From Scleroderma bovista (Eukaryota; Basidiomycota; Agaricomycetes; Boletales; Sclerodermataceae): DNA of 15,430 nucleotides. The number at the start of each line of letters is the position of its first letter. Position 1 is the first letter of the stretch. The notes beneath the pieces were generated by a model. That model made no database searches, was not told the DNA's origin, and worked only from the letters and a program-made list of their open reading frames with translations. Location: the NCBI GenBank assembly GCA_037178675.1, contig JAYMGJ010000462.1:1-15430 (forward strand), given 5' to 3'. Below are positions 1-9,717 of the stretch, piece after piece. The position numbers and the translations under genes were made by a program.

Positions 1-282
1 CCCTACAGTGGGAAGATGCTTGGCCAAGAGCCCGACGCTGGGACCATTGAACGTCGTGCCCATCGCTAGTGCGACATCACCCAGTCACCCGATCGGGTAA
101 CACCACAGGTCATAGTCCGTAACCTCTGCTGCAGTTGATAACTCATGGAGTAACATTGATACAACAGTAGATGCCACACAACTATCTAATAGAGTCAATA
201 CAGAGCTTAGGCAGTCGTCGAAATCGCGGATCAGTGGGGAAAAATCGCGCATTTTCCACCAACCTGAGTGACTATGTAAAAG

Positions 283-2290
283 CCGTGTTCTTTGACAGGC
301 CGTACAGCGCCGCAATGTTCTTGTCGAACGCGTGTGGCCGATCCAGGTAAGGAGCCCCACATTGGGCGGCCGTAGGCAGGTTGGACGGTCGGGATGGAGG
401 CGTTAGCGTCACCCATCTGAGACAGGAGGAAGTGAGCGATTAAATTCACATGGGAGTACATGTGAATGAAGGAAAAGGATATGGTCAGTGCACGTCATGC
501 CCTCCGTCGGATCCACATTCACACCTGCCCGTAATATATGACACCAGCGTGGTAAACGAGAAAAGGAAGGTCCCTCGAAAGGTGCATGCGGGTTCAAAGG
601 AAATGACAAACGTACCTGTGCCCATACGATGACGCCAGATTTGAGGACCATCTCTGATTTCGCACGGAAGTTTTCAGGTTTCCACAGGACGAGGTCTGCG
701 AGCTTGCCTACTTTGACTGAGCCGACGTACGTGCTGATGCCGTGCGTGATAGCGCTGAGGTGTAGATGTTAAGTCTAATGCATCCGGGCACCAAGAAACG
801 AGTAAATGAACCACTCACGAATTAATCATATACTTGGCAATGTACCTCTTCACTCTCCTATTATCGCACTCTGCCGAGTCACAAAGATCCTCCAGCGCGC
901 CACGTCCGCGCGACGACCTCCCCGACATGACCCATCGCCTGTGAGTGAGTCCGAGCTAATCATCGATATCGCGCCTGTATCGTGGAGCACGTCTTCTGCT
1001 GCAATTGTCTCGGCGCGAATGCGCGAATAGGCGAAGGCGAGGTCTTCTGGGATGTTCTTGTCAAGATGGTGGCAGCCCATGAGCATCTTTTGGACGGGAA
1101 TGAGGTTGAGGCTGGGTTGGTGCAGGGTACACAGCGCTTATATCGTGGTGCTCGTCAGGGGTGTTGGTAGCATAAGGGCAGGTGGGATTTGTAGAGGATG
1201 GGAGCACGCTCTCAAGGCCAGAGACGACGATGATATCAGGCGCATGACTACCATCTGATGTTTGCAGAAGTCAGAAATGACGACCATGCAACTGAGGTAT
1301 GCACCCACCGGCACCCTCCGTGTGGTAAGTATGGATGGTACGTCCTGAGATCTTGAGACACGCACGACGACCCACTCTTTATGAACCCACTCTCGTTGAA
1401 TGTATCCGTGTGGATATTGACCTGTTAGCATACTTAAAGTGCGTGATCGATCCGACAACAAAACGCACCCACCTGTACATCGTATATATCCACTACATCC
1501 AAATATTTCGAGATCGCAGCAGGTGCACTCCCCGAATCTCAAGCCCGCCGCACCAGCTTCGATGACCTCTTTCATCGCAGCCATTTCCGAGTCATTAACT
1601 TGCGTTTCCCGCAAACGCAAACTTCATCGGTAGACCATTTGTCGCAGTCAGCATATGCTGGATATAAGTGGACTCGACGTGCATGTCGTTGCATTGGTTC
1701 CCGTGCTCGGGCCTGTCCCTCTTTTGATCATTGTCGTCATACCGACCATGAGGGCTTCGGGGACAAGCTGTGGACAAATGTAGTGGACATATGCGTCGAT
1801 GGCACCTGCGATGATGATTAGCTTTTCGCGGCGAGAACTTTAGTGGAGGTGCCTATGACCAGGCAGGGATAGACGCGGTCCATATCATCCGGGTTACCAG
1901 CTCTTCCGATGCTGACGATGATACCGAACGCCAATGTCTGCCTGCGGTAGGCCGTCAAGTGTGCTGTGTGAAGAATGTCAGGAGTACACGCGCCTTATAA
2001 ATTCCGGTCCAGTCCACGACGACGGCATTGGTGATGACGAGATCAAGGGCTGCTTTGCAGTCTTTCGAGTCCTTCGAGCTCCAGCCAGTCGCCTGGCCCA
2101 TCCCATCTCAGATGGTTTTACCTGGAGGGACCATGAACACCGTGACAGGGAAGGACCCACCACTTCGAATTACCTCCACCAAACTTGACCTTGTCACTAT
2201 AAACAGCCTGGAACGGTCACTTTCACGGAGAAACCATTACGGCCTCTGGGTTAGATGTAAAGATGGCATCCGCCTAAATTCGCAACCAAC
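283..2290 (-). pseudogene. Urease (alpha-type catalytic region), 5'-truncated and frameshifted
   Basis: Urease is a nickel enzyme that hydrolyses urea to ammonia and carbamate; the fungal protein is a single chain of about 830 residues. Reading from high to low coordinates, urease-like blocks appear in order: DGMGQATG and [16 protein letters not shown] (about 2015-2107), GNPDDMD (about 1880-1900), [19 protein letters not shown] (about 1740-1797), [61 protein letters not shown] (1303-1342), [71 protein letters not shown] and [19 protein letters not shown]. The gamma and beta segments (roughly the first 260 residues) are absent and the C-terminus fades after YGLSKNT near 285. Introns survive, e.g. 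1472-1422 and 2173-2122. The frame is broken many times: a stop at 2108-2110, and frameshifts near 1828, 1670, 1605, 1530 and 945. Family assignment is strong; the outer limits are approximate. Confidence 0.9.
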
Positions 2291-2845
2291 TTCGCCCACC
2301 TGGATGCACATCGTGAGCTACCATATAGATACAATGTTCTCATTGCCTGACGGCCTGAAACTGAATGTGATATGTATGCAACCTGGGGGAGGAAATTGTG
2401 TGGGCTGAGCCATCACGCACACGGTCTACATACCTGGTAGTAACGTGGAAAAACGGCCCATCCACATACCGCAACCAACCCTGCACGGCCGGTATCCATG
2501 GACCTCGTGGATTACCACATAGACACGCGAGGGTATAATGGCCGCGAATACCGACAAGCTCTTTTTTCTTTGTCTAAACGTTCTTTTGTTTGAAGTACAA
2601 GCAGCAAACGTGAGTTACCTCATAATCGACTGAACTTACAACCGAAATACTCTGCACGAGCAGAAACATCGTTGAGGATGAGCTAGAAACCGACGGATGG
2701 GCCATGCATGCTGGGTTGTACGGAGAGATAAAGACATTTGTGGGATAAGCGTGGGAAACCACCTCGCATCTCTGATCAGCTCTGATCGTGTCCTCGACTC
2801 CCCCACACACAAACGATGACTCCGAGGCCTCGAGCCCTCAACCTC
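2290..2845. other. Unassigned spacer between urease remnant and ABC remnant, with an imperfect direct repeat
   Basis: No recognisable gene. The region separates two divergently oriented remnants, urease (-) and ABC transporter (+). It contains an imperfect direct repeat of about 55 bp, at about 2281-2332 and 2470-2523, each starting with CGCAACCAAC and ending with ACCA(T/C)ATAGA(T/C)AC on the + strand. On the minus strand the two copies could read YMVAHDVH and YVVIHEVH, so they may be decayed copies of one exon. The urease gamma/beta segments expected here on the minus strand were not found. Confidence 0.45.
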
Positions 2846-2847
2846 AT

Positions 2848-3690
2848 AAATCTCAGATTCTCCGGCGAATCACACCAGCTCGTTTCACAGGTGAATTTTG
2901 CCTTACTAATATCACATTCTCCTACCCAACTCCTGACACGCCTGACGGTCCTAAGCGGTGTCTCCCCGCTCGCGAAACGACATACATCGTCGGTCCATCA
3001 GGATGTGGCAAATACACCATAGGTACCCTCCTTCTTGGGCAGTACGCTCTACCCAGCGAAGGAAACGGAAATCTGCTCCTCGATGAACAGGACATATGAT
3101 ACCTCGACCCGACCTGGGTGCGCCGCCATGTCGCAGGTGTCGTACAGGGCTCTGCGGGCCAGGGTACACAAGTTTTTCGAGGAAGTGTACACTGACGTTG
3201 CGCTCGGCGTTGTCGGGAGCGGTCAACGTGTCGAAGATGTATCACGCGAGGAAGTACGCGAGGTTTGTCGGATTGTAATGCTCTATGGGTGGGTGAATGG
3301 CCTCGATGTGGGCTATGATACTGTTCTTTCTGGCAGCGGTGGGACCGAGGAACAGGATCGTGGTATTACACTGAGTGGGGGGATGCGCCAACGACTCCCA
3401 CTTGCCCGTGCCCGAATCCGTGATCCCGAAGTTCTCACTCTTGGTCAGTTCTCTTCCTTCTGTTTGTTTACACCGAAATCTGACACGGCTACAGATGAAT
3501 CAACGACATGCGCTCATCCCCGTCGTACGATGGGGGGACACTGCCAAGGCGCATGGATTAATACTCACCCGGTCGAAGCAGTTCTACAATGGGGGCGTTC
3601 ACCGCGTGAGTACATAGATGTGCAATCACCGGAATACAGACGAGTCCTTACTCAAAAGCCGCACAGACTTAAAATCATGCGTCAAGCCAT
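2848..3690 (+). pseudogene. STE6/MDR-type ABC transporter, single nucleotide-binding domain fragment
   Basis: The fragment resembles the first ATP-binding domain of fungal STE6-like exporters (a-factor pheromone or multidrug type, full length about 1200-1400 residues with two membrane domains). In order: the domain start FTGEFCLTNITFSYPTPDTP; Walker A GPSGCGKYT at 2992-3018, where the consensus GKST Ser reads Tyr; LLLDEQDI followed by TGA at 3097-3099; YLDPTWVRRHVAGVVQ, containing the Q-loop Gln; VALGVVGSGQRVEDVSREE; and the signature LSGGMRQR at about 3371-3394. A 51-bp intron (3444-3494) would join L to DES and restore the Walker B acidic pair. After Walker B the D-loop and H-loop cannot be followed. 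A frameshift lies near 3185-3195. No transmembrane domain and no second ATPase domain occur on either side, so this is an isolated domain remnant. The STE6 label rests on overall resemblance; other MDR-type exporters remain possible. Confidence 0.83.
3444..3494 (+). other. Retained spliceosomal intron in the ABC remnant
   Basis: GTCAGT at the donor and CTACAG at the acceptor bound 51 bp. Removing it joins LTL to DES, recreating the hydrophobic-to-DE Walker B junction. This supports a gene that was copied or stranded as DNA rather than through mRNA. Confidence 0.6.
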
Positions 3691-4250
3691 CTAAGAACAT
3701 ATTTCGGAGTCTGAGCGCACTCTTTATGATGGTTTCGCATTCCACGATATCGACATATTTTTCGAGCAGGCGACTTCCGGAATGGTCAACAATAGTAGCA
3801 AGGAGGAGGTGTAAGAATAAGTCCAAGTGTTGGATCATTAGTAAGTCGGAAAAGCCTCGTCCAATCTTTCGTGTGCTAATGTATGCTATCCAGTTTGCAC
3901 CACGCTTCCCCGTATTCCTGGATGGTAGAGAAGCCAAAACTTTGTTGACAGCTCTAGGAACCATGGTTGTCACAAAAAGTTGTGCGTCGAGCGGAGGTGG
4001 GTGTGTGGTGGTTGGATTGAAAGCGTCGCAAGACAAGGACGCCATCAAGGCGCTTATCAAACAGCCTCAACGGTTGACTCGACGAGCACCCAAATTTCAA
4101 CAACGTCTGGATGCGCAACGTGCATTCCGATTCTACTCAGATCAGTGACATCCATTCAGCCATTATGACAGTATCTAGTTCGTCTCTCGCCAGCACTTGC
4201 CATGAAGGTAAGGATGATGATCATATCTCGATTCTCCTCCAGGAGTCCTT
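3691..4250. other. Unassigned region with open stretches, no recognised gene
   Basis: Plus-strand frame 3695-3814 is open for about 39 codons without a Met and reads naturally (EHISESERTLYDGFAFHDID, then an FFEQATSG stretch), ending in TAA. A second open frame follows at about 3890-4148 on the same strand. Both could be decayed linker sequence of the adjacent ABC transporter, or another gene. I do not recognise either. The opposite strand is also open over 3626-4060, but its predicted protein resembles no family I know and is probably a shadow. Confidence 0.3.
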
Positions 4251-4530
4251 CTCCTAAGACAAGCCAAGTAACTTAACCCCTCCTACCGTGATGGATGCCA
4301 CCATTACGATCCCAAGCATCCACATCTTGAGTCGCTGATGGCTGTACTTTCGTTCGCTATCACTGCAACTGAAGGCGCTGGGCGCCATCATTGTTCTATT
4401 TCCTACGATGAGCAATCCTCGCAGAACACCGCATGCTTGACTTCGAGCACTCGCACTGGTGCGTGGTACTCTGTCGAAATCGTTCACATATAAATTAACC
4501 CCCTTTCCGGCATATATATGCTGGATCCCT
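4251..4530. other. No gene seen
   Basis: A minus-strand open frame here ends in a hydrophobic stretch (MLGIVMVASITVGGV at about 4270-4320), but it has no family resemblance and no supporting exon on either side. I see no convincing gene, RNA or repeat. Confidence 0.3.
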
Positions 4531-4753
4531 CAGGGTCGGTGCGGATAAATCTGCCGTTGAATGTCGCGGGCACGAGGAGCAGCTCCGGCGGGGGACTCTC
4601 ACCATGAAAGAGAAGTTTGTGGATTGGGTAGCTCGACACAAGTTGAGCTTCGTTGTAGGAAGCTGGGTGGTCGCAATGACCGCTGCAGCGGCCATTATTA
4701 TGCGTGACCCATGGGTCCTTTATTTTCCCTTCGCCCCATTTATCCTGCCATAG
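4531..4753 (+). pseudogene. Possible HIG1-domain (Rcf1/Rcf2-like) mitochondrial protein fragment
   Basis: One plus-strand frame reads ADKSAVECRGHEEQL, then from Met at 4604 KEKFVDWVARHKLSFVVGSW, then VVAMTAAAAIIMRDPWVLYF, ending at TAG 4751-4753. A charged start, RHK, a GSW turn, a small-residue hydrophobic helix and then MRDP is the pattern just before the HIG1 motif in Rcf1/Rcf2-type respiratory supercomplex factors of the mitochondrial inner membrane. The diagnostic QxxxRxRxxxQ motif that should follow is not present. An intron-like GTGTATG...CCCTCAG lies directly after (about 4754-4789), but the sequence beyond it does not restore the motif. A chance hydrophobic ORF is the alternative. 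Confidence 0.35.
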
Positions 4754-4789
4754 TGTATGCATTCATGCACTAATCGATCTTCCCCTCAG

Positions 4790-5099
4790 ATCAATATGGG
4801 CGCTGTGTCGACTCGTACACAAGCTACACGGGTGGAATTGGATCACATATAGCTAGCTTCGTCAAACTTATAGGAAAGATTTGAGATTGTTAGTTTGGCC
4901 TATCCAAGGGAACTTAACACATATGAGAGCAGCACAACCAATGACATGTAGTCCGTGTTGACCAGTAATTCAATACGAGGAATCACGGTATGTTCAATTG
5001 CGTTGTAACTCACGCGACAGACGATATGACAATACACAAGCGACCACCGCAGCAATGGCCCCCAACCTGGATGTACAAGGCGGCGCATGAGAGAGCCGA
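4790..5099. other. No gene seen; degraded 3' flank of the MFS gene
   Basis: The minus strand stays open through much of this stretch and may hold the remnant of the last membrane segment of the sugar carrier, but the frame no longer resembles the family after the block NAVAVVFQ at about 5152-5178. No RNA gene or repeat is evident. Confidence 0.3.
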
Positions 5100-7974
5100 A
5101 CAATTGGTCATCAGTAAATAGATTCGGCCTAAGACATGCAGAGACGCACTGAAATACCACTGCAACCGCATTTGTACGGCTCGTATCTGCATCCCTTTCT
5201 TGCATACGGACAGCATTTCCGGCAAAATAGACCACACGCGTGGCTAGCGACGCCATTCCTTCATCGCCCATATGGCTTACCATGACTGCCGTGTTTTCTT
5301 CCATGCCTGGGGGCAACACCCTTGTTGGGTGCTGGTGTCTGCGAGTGTCAGATTTGGCGGGATCCAGGATCATAAATAGGAATGATGCAATGCCTGTAGC
5401 CACGAATTGAGGAATGACAATGAATATGTTATGGACACCCTGTGAGACCAGGTTGGTTCGGAATAGAATGTTGAGTTAACATAATATTATCACGACACAC
5501 ATGTAAGCACTTACCATGATAGAACCAGCTTGTGCAGTAAGACCAACTCCTGCTTGTCTTCGCCATCGGCTCACTGGCACATGGTCCGGATCATTCACTT
5601 GGCCGTGCATGACGAACGACGAACTTCCCATAACATTTCGCCGTGTGGACTCAGGATCATCGTGCCAACTGTTGTCACTGGACTCCTCGTAGGCCAACTC
5701 GTCACAGCGGTCAGTATTTGCACTCAAAAACCACTCCTGCAACTCACATCATTCACTTGGGCAATCCTCTCCCCGGCCCCTCTACTATCATCGTTATCTC
5801 TGTCATAGTTGGAACTAAATAATGTATCTTCCTGTTCCTCCTCGACCAACCGCTGGCACTCGCCGTCATCGACACCCATCATGGAGCGCAGACCAAGCTC
5901 AACCTCAGTGAACCTTGCCGAAGAATGTGGGGAGCGGATTGCTTCACCAAGCTACTCAAACAAATCAAATGGAAAGAGGGAAGGAAAAAAGCTAAGACAA
6001 TGTTCATCACGAACGTACTTGACCATGACTGACCAATGCCCATGGTACCCACTGTCCGATCGCAGATGCGACACCTGTGACAGCTATCATAAGCGTCCCA
6101 CCCTTCACAGTAGTCGTAAACCTGCATGATGGAGAAATGGAATGACCAGGAGTAAAACGGTCAGTATAAGACCGTGAAAAATGTGCGAATGTATAAGAAT
6201 TAGGGCAGGTACAGGGTCAGAGGCATGACGCTTAGTCCCAACATACACCGATGGGGGCATCCAAAGGGTAGCAACGATATATAAAAAAGTCAGAAATGTT
6301 TGAACTCACATCGTGGATGCCATACAAGTCGCAAACACGGCATGTCCTATCGCCCACAATGTTGCAAGATGCATGCAGCGTATTGTTCTCTTCGTATTCA
6401 TCCACCACGCCTGGCCAGGCCAATGCCCTGCCCAACTTTTCGACGCACCACTGCCACTGCCATCCTCTCCGTCGTCCTGTCGTATGACCAATGCAGGCAT
6501 TATCAGGTTCATAATCAATGAGATGAGTACGCTATAAGAGTGCACGACTCGCGAGACGTGTAGTTTCTACATCCACAGCCGCCACGATAGATGGGTCCGC
6601 CAAAGTAATGTCAATGTCCAACGAGTTCTTGTAGAGCTCTCCGATGTAAAGTGAGCTGTAGAACAGCATCGGGAAACCAGCCAGAGAGGAACTATGCGCC
6701 AGTCAATGTCATCAACCAACCAATCAAAAAGAAGAGGACTCACAAGGCCGAGATTGCGAACTAAGGCATAGATATTTAGATGACTTTTATTTCCTCGGAA
6801 AGTATAGACATACAATCTGACGAATAACACGTGGGAGGTGTTGAAATATGTGCAGGAGGTGTAGGAGTTCCTGGCGGAGAGTTCTAACAGGACCTCTGTC
6901 CCGCACCAACACAGTTGGGATAATGGAAGCAGCCAACCGATTAAATATACAGAATGACTCATGAATGGTGGCCACTCACGAAGAAGCGATAAGGACACAC
7001 TCCCGGACCGACAGAGCCATCCAAAGGTGTGTACCAAGTAGAACAGAGCATGTGATGACGGACCAGACTTCGAGCTGGGTGGTGCCGAGAATGGGAAACA
7101 TCGAAGGAAGGTCAAGATTGCCGCTGGAATTACAAAATTTCTAATGTGATTAAACAGAGCGAGCGAAAGGCTCACATGAAAAATCCAGTAATACCACCTA
7201 TGATAGCCATGCGTGCTGCCCAGGCATTTCCCTTGGGTTGTTGGGAGGTATGGAGGGTATCAACAATGAGGACACGATTGAGTATTTGGGCTTTACATGG
7301 CGTCAGTCGATTCGCTGGCATGCGGAAACGTTCGGTACGCACCAACATTGCCAGAGAAGTCTATACAATAGATAGCAAGGATAGCGAGGTAAATTGTAAG
7401 GGCATCGTTCTACCATACGTTCTATAGGTAAGCACGCAAAACGCAGTCAATTGAAGACACGCACAGAATGCGAGCCTAAGGTCGTAAATATAGACGCGAC
7501 GGGTCGAGTATAGCCAAAGAGGAGCGTTGCACAACAACAGATCACCGTGCCAACGAGGATGAAGGGTCGGCGTCGGCCAAACCGTGATTTGCAGTTGTCC
7601 GCAAGAATACCTGCAAGACGACGAAAATGAGGCTGGACACACGGGACGCGCACCAAAAGCATACCTATAAGTGGTTGGACAATGAGGCCCGACAGTGGGC
7701 CAGAAAGTAGCACAACGGCCATAGAAGACTTGGATAAACCAAGTGAGACCAGGTATGACGAGGCTTGGAAAGGCTAATGCATGTGCGCAGGGAATTTGAC
7801 GAGCGAACCATACGCACCAGAGGACATTTCGAGAGACGAAAGGACACTTACGCCAAAGTGTCCGATAGTGAGGGCTGGCATACGCGTCCATGAGGGTCCC
7901 AGTACGCGAGCATCCCCAGCAAAGTGACGCTCTACAACATCGTCCTCGAGGGGCAACTCAGAATAGCCTGTCAT
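5100..7974 (-). pseudogene. Sucrose/H+ symporter-like MFS sugar transporter, intron-rich, with inactivating lesions
   Basis: This would be a 12-helix plasma-membrane carrier of the fungal sucrose/alpha-glucoside type. Met at 7974 begins MTGYSELPLEDDVVE, a normal hydrophilic start. Family blocks follow in order: YLVSLGLSKSSMAVVLLSGP, LSGLIVQPLI, then across a 54-bp intron the MFS motif A block ILADNCKSRFGRRRPF, LFGYTRPVASIF, ALTIYLAILAIYCIDFSG, VDTLHTSQQPKGNAWAARM, GNLDLPSMFPILGTTQLEVW, LPRVIRQIV, GWFPMLFYSSLYIGELYK, SVLISLIMNLIMPALV, HLATLWAIGHAVFATCM, GTLMIAVTGVASAIGQWVPW, LGEAI plus a long acidic cytosolic loop, LTAQAGSIM, and GVHNIFIVIPQFVATGIASF. Introns with GT/AG ends are clear at 7813-7764, 7664-7611, 7464-7422, 7175-7134 and 5514-5440. 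Two defects stand out: an in-frame TAG at 7410-7412, and a frameshift near 6535 before SVLISL. The C-terminal helix is not recognisable. The gene is much better preserved than its neighbours, so recent inactivation or assembly error are both possible. Confidence 0.85.
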
Positions 7975-8350
7975 TTAGACCAAAGACTCGATAGACAACA
8001 CAAATGAACCGCTCCCAAATTTGGCAAGACAGTTCACATCCGAGGTGAAAATAATTTACCGCCAGCCTTGTAAATGCGACATTAGATGAACGGTCCACTC
8101 CTGGAGAACCCTTCGTGGAGCTCAGTATTAGTGCAGGTTTGCCTTGCGGGCGTCACAGGTCTGCTCGGCACACCTATGATAGTAGGAAGGCATTCGTCCG
8201 AGGACATTCTGCATGGCTTATGTAAGGGTATTTCTGCTGTTCTGAGGTCTGGCGCACAGCTTCGTATCCATATTCTAGTACACTTGTGCCCAAGTTTCGA
8301 CCTCCTAAACGATTGGTACTGAGGCGGGCATCGACGCATCCACACACTCA
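7975..8350. other. Unassigned region upstream of the MFS gene
   Basis: This is the 5' flank of the minus-strand carrier gene and would hold its promoter; I see no clear TATA or CCAAT element. A plus-strand open frame runs 8086-8322 (78 codons from ATG, LLENPSWSSVLVQVCLAGVT then mixed sequence), and a second frame of the same strand also reads for about 45 codons (FVELSISAGLPCG). Neither is recognised, and I would not call a gene here. Confidence 0.3.
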
Positions 8351-8370
8351 TACATACCTCGGAAAAAAAT

Positions 8371-8550
8371 GACATTTTCACAACGCCTTCTATCGTGCTA
8401 CGGATACCCAGAACTACCGGGAAGTTAGTCATGTAAAGGGCAGACATACGATTCGAGGGTACTGACTCCGATGACCAGATTAATGTGGAACATAAGACCA
8501 CTCTGCAACCGCCACCAGCTGGCACTTTGAAACACCCCAAAGCACTCTGA
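8371..8550 (+). pseudogene. Unidentified coding-like fragment
   Basis: One plus-strand frame reads NDIFTTPSIVLRIPRTTGKL, VM, a stop, then RADIRFEGTDSDDQINVEHK and TTLQPPPAGTLKHP up to a TGA at 8548-8550. The hydrophilic, unbiased composition over about 58 codons, with a single interruption, looks like an exon with one nonsense change. I do not recognise the family. The opposite strand over the same bases is also open, so the strand is uncertain. Confidence 0.25.
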
Positions 8551-9180
8551 GGATCAATGGCAATCGGAACGCATCTAATGGTCGCCTTTCTCGCAATGGA
8601 ACTGAACGCGGGTACGTGTTAAACTGCCAGTAACCTTGGATAATAAGTATTGCGTGCTGCACGTCAACAGCACTGATCATCGCATATTTTTCATCCTCCC
8701 AATTTATAACAGCCAACCATTCAAGCACCCACAGTAAGTACTGAGTATTTGATCACTTGCAAGGCCGATCCGGGCTGGCCACGTCTGGCGCCCTCTATCG
8801 ATGATCAAAATTTTTCCCGTACCAATAATTTGCTACTGTCGGGCCCGATCGACGAGTTGAACACGCTCGTCAATTTCTAGCAAGTAAACAACCTGGAAAA
8901 CTGTCAAGCACGTTTCATTGGCCTTCACAAATGTGTAAGTGATGAGTCGGACTTCATTTGATGAGTGTCTGATACTTGAGATGGATCTGCACCATAACGT
9001 GTACGACGTTGTCCGGAACTGCTTTATCCTTGGTAGTATGCGCCATGTCAATCGGACCCTCACATAAATAACTCCAGTCTCCAGTGATGACCCCTTTCGA
9101 TGCCAGTGAGTGTCGCATCTCAGCCTGAACACCCTACCCCCGGCACAACCAAATGCATCAGATGTGCTGTGACACGGTGC
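8551..9180. other. No recognisable gene
   Basis: Short open frames occur on both strands, the longest 8480-8728 and 8833-9132 on minus, but none resembles a known family and they overlap equally open frames on the other strand. On plus, about 8981-9064 reads MDLHHNVYDVVRNCFILGSM, which could be an exon fragment related to the one at 9187. No RNA gene or repeat was found. Confidence 0.3.
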
Positions 9181-9186
9181 TTCTCA

Positions 9187-9340
9187 GTTGGTGCACGACT
9201 CCTGTCATGGCATGTCATACACGACTTCCACGGTGCTCGGAGATTTTAACGAACAGATATGTATCGTATATGGAGACAAAAGTGATGTTCGAGCCTACCT
9301 TGATTCCGCAGCGTGTATGCTTTGTGAGAGCTATACAAGG
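9187..9340 (+). pseudogene. Unidentified exon-like fragment ending at a clean splice donor
   Basis: Plus-strand frame QLVHDSCHGMSYTTSTVLGD, FNEQICIVYGDKSDVRAYLD, SAACMLCESYT runs to a GTGAGTG donor at about 9341. A plausible acceptor, GATTTGACAG, follows about 70 bp later (9412), after which the frame continues ENASDVMLLGGECNP to a TAA. The protein-like composition and the correct donor argue for a real exon of a basidiomycete gene. The family is not recognised and no flanking exons could be joined with confidence. Confidence 0.35.
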
Positions 9341-9344
9341 TGAG

Positions 9345-9717
9345 TGTTCCTGGTTCTAGTAGAACATGGTTGGTTTCACCACCCGCGTTGAGTCACTTGG
9401 TTGATTTGACAGAAAACGCATCTGACGTCATGTTGCTAGGCGGGGAATGCAATCCATAATCGGAGATTCTACTTCAAGATTTGGATTTGAGCTTGTGGCA
9501 GTCCGTCTAATCGATTCACTGTCATATTGAAGCCTAGCGACCGACTCTATGCATAAACCCATACATAGGTCCCGACGAGTTAAAGTAGCATATTATAGAT
9601 GTATCAACCCCGTGTGCCGCTGGTCTCGCCGATTTACAAAATAAAAGAATATGGTACACTGACTCTGAGGATGAGTCCAATGAATGCTTGCCCAACCCAG
9701 ACCCAAGCTGACGTGAA
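9345..9717. other. No gene seen
   Basis: Apart from the possible short continuation of the preceding fragment to about 9471, there is only scattered open sequence. The stretch lies on the 3' side of the minus-strand DUF7918 remnant. No terminator, RNA gene or repeat is visible. Confidence 0.3.

Noticed and set aside
2028..2408. 126-codon plus-strand open frame
   Set aside because: It overlaps clear urease blocks on the opposite strand ([25 protein letters not shown]) and is a shadow of them over most of its length.
3626..4060. 144-codon minus-strand open frame
   Set aside because: It opposes the better-looking plus-strand stretch EHISESERTLYDGF and resembles no family; there are no signs of splicing or a promoter.
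8082..8728. Two long minus-strand open frames (8082-8540 and 8480-8728)
   Set aside because: They lack family resemblance, overlap equally open plus-strand sequence and show no splice signals that would join them.
9423..9430. TGACGTCA palindrome (full CRE site)
   Set aside because: A single 8-bp match in unassigned sequence with no promoter context; chance is a sufficient explanation.
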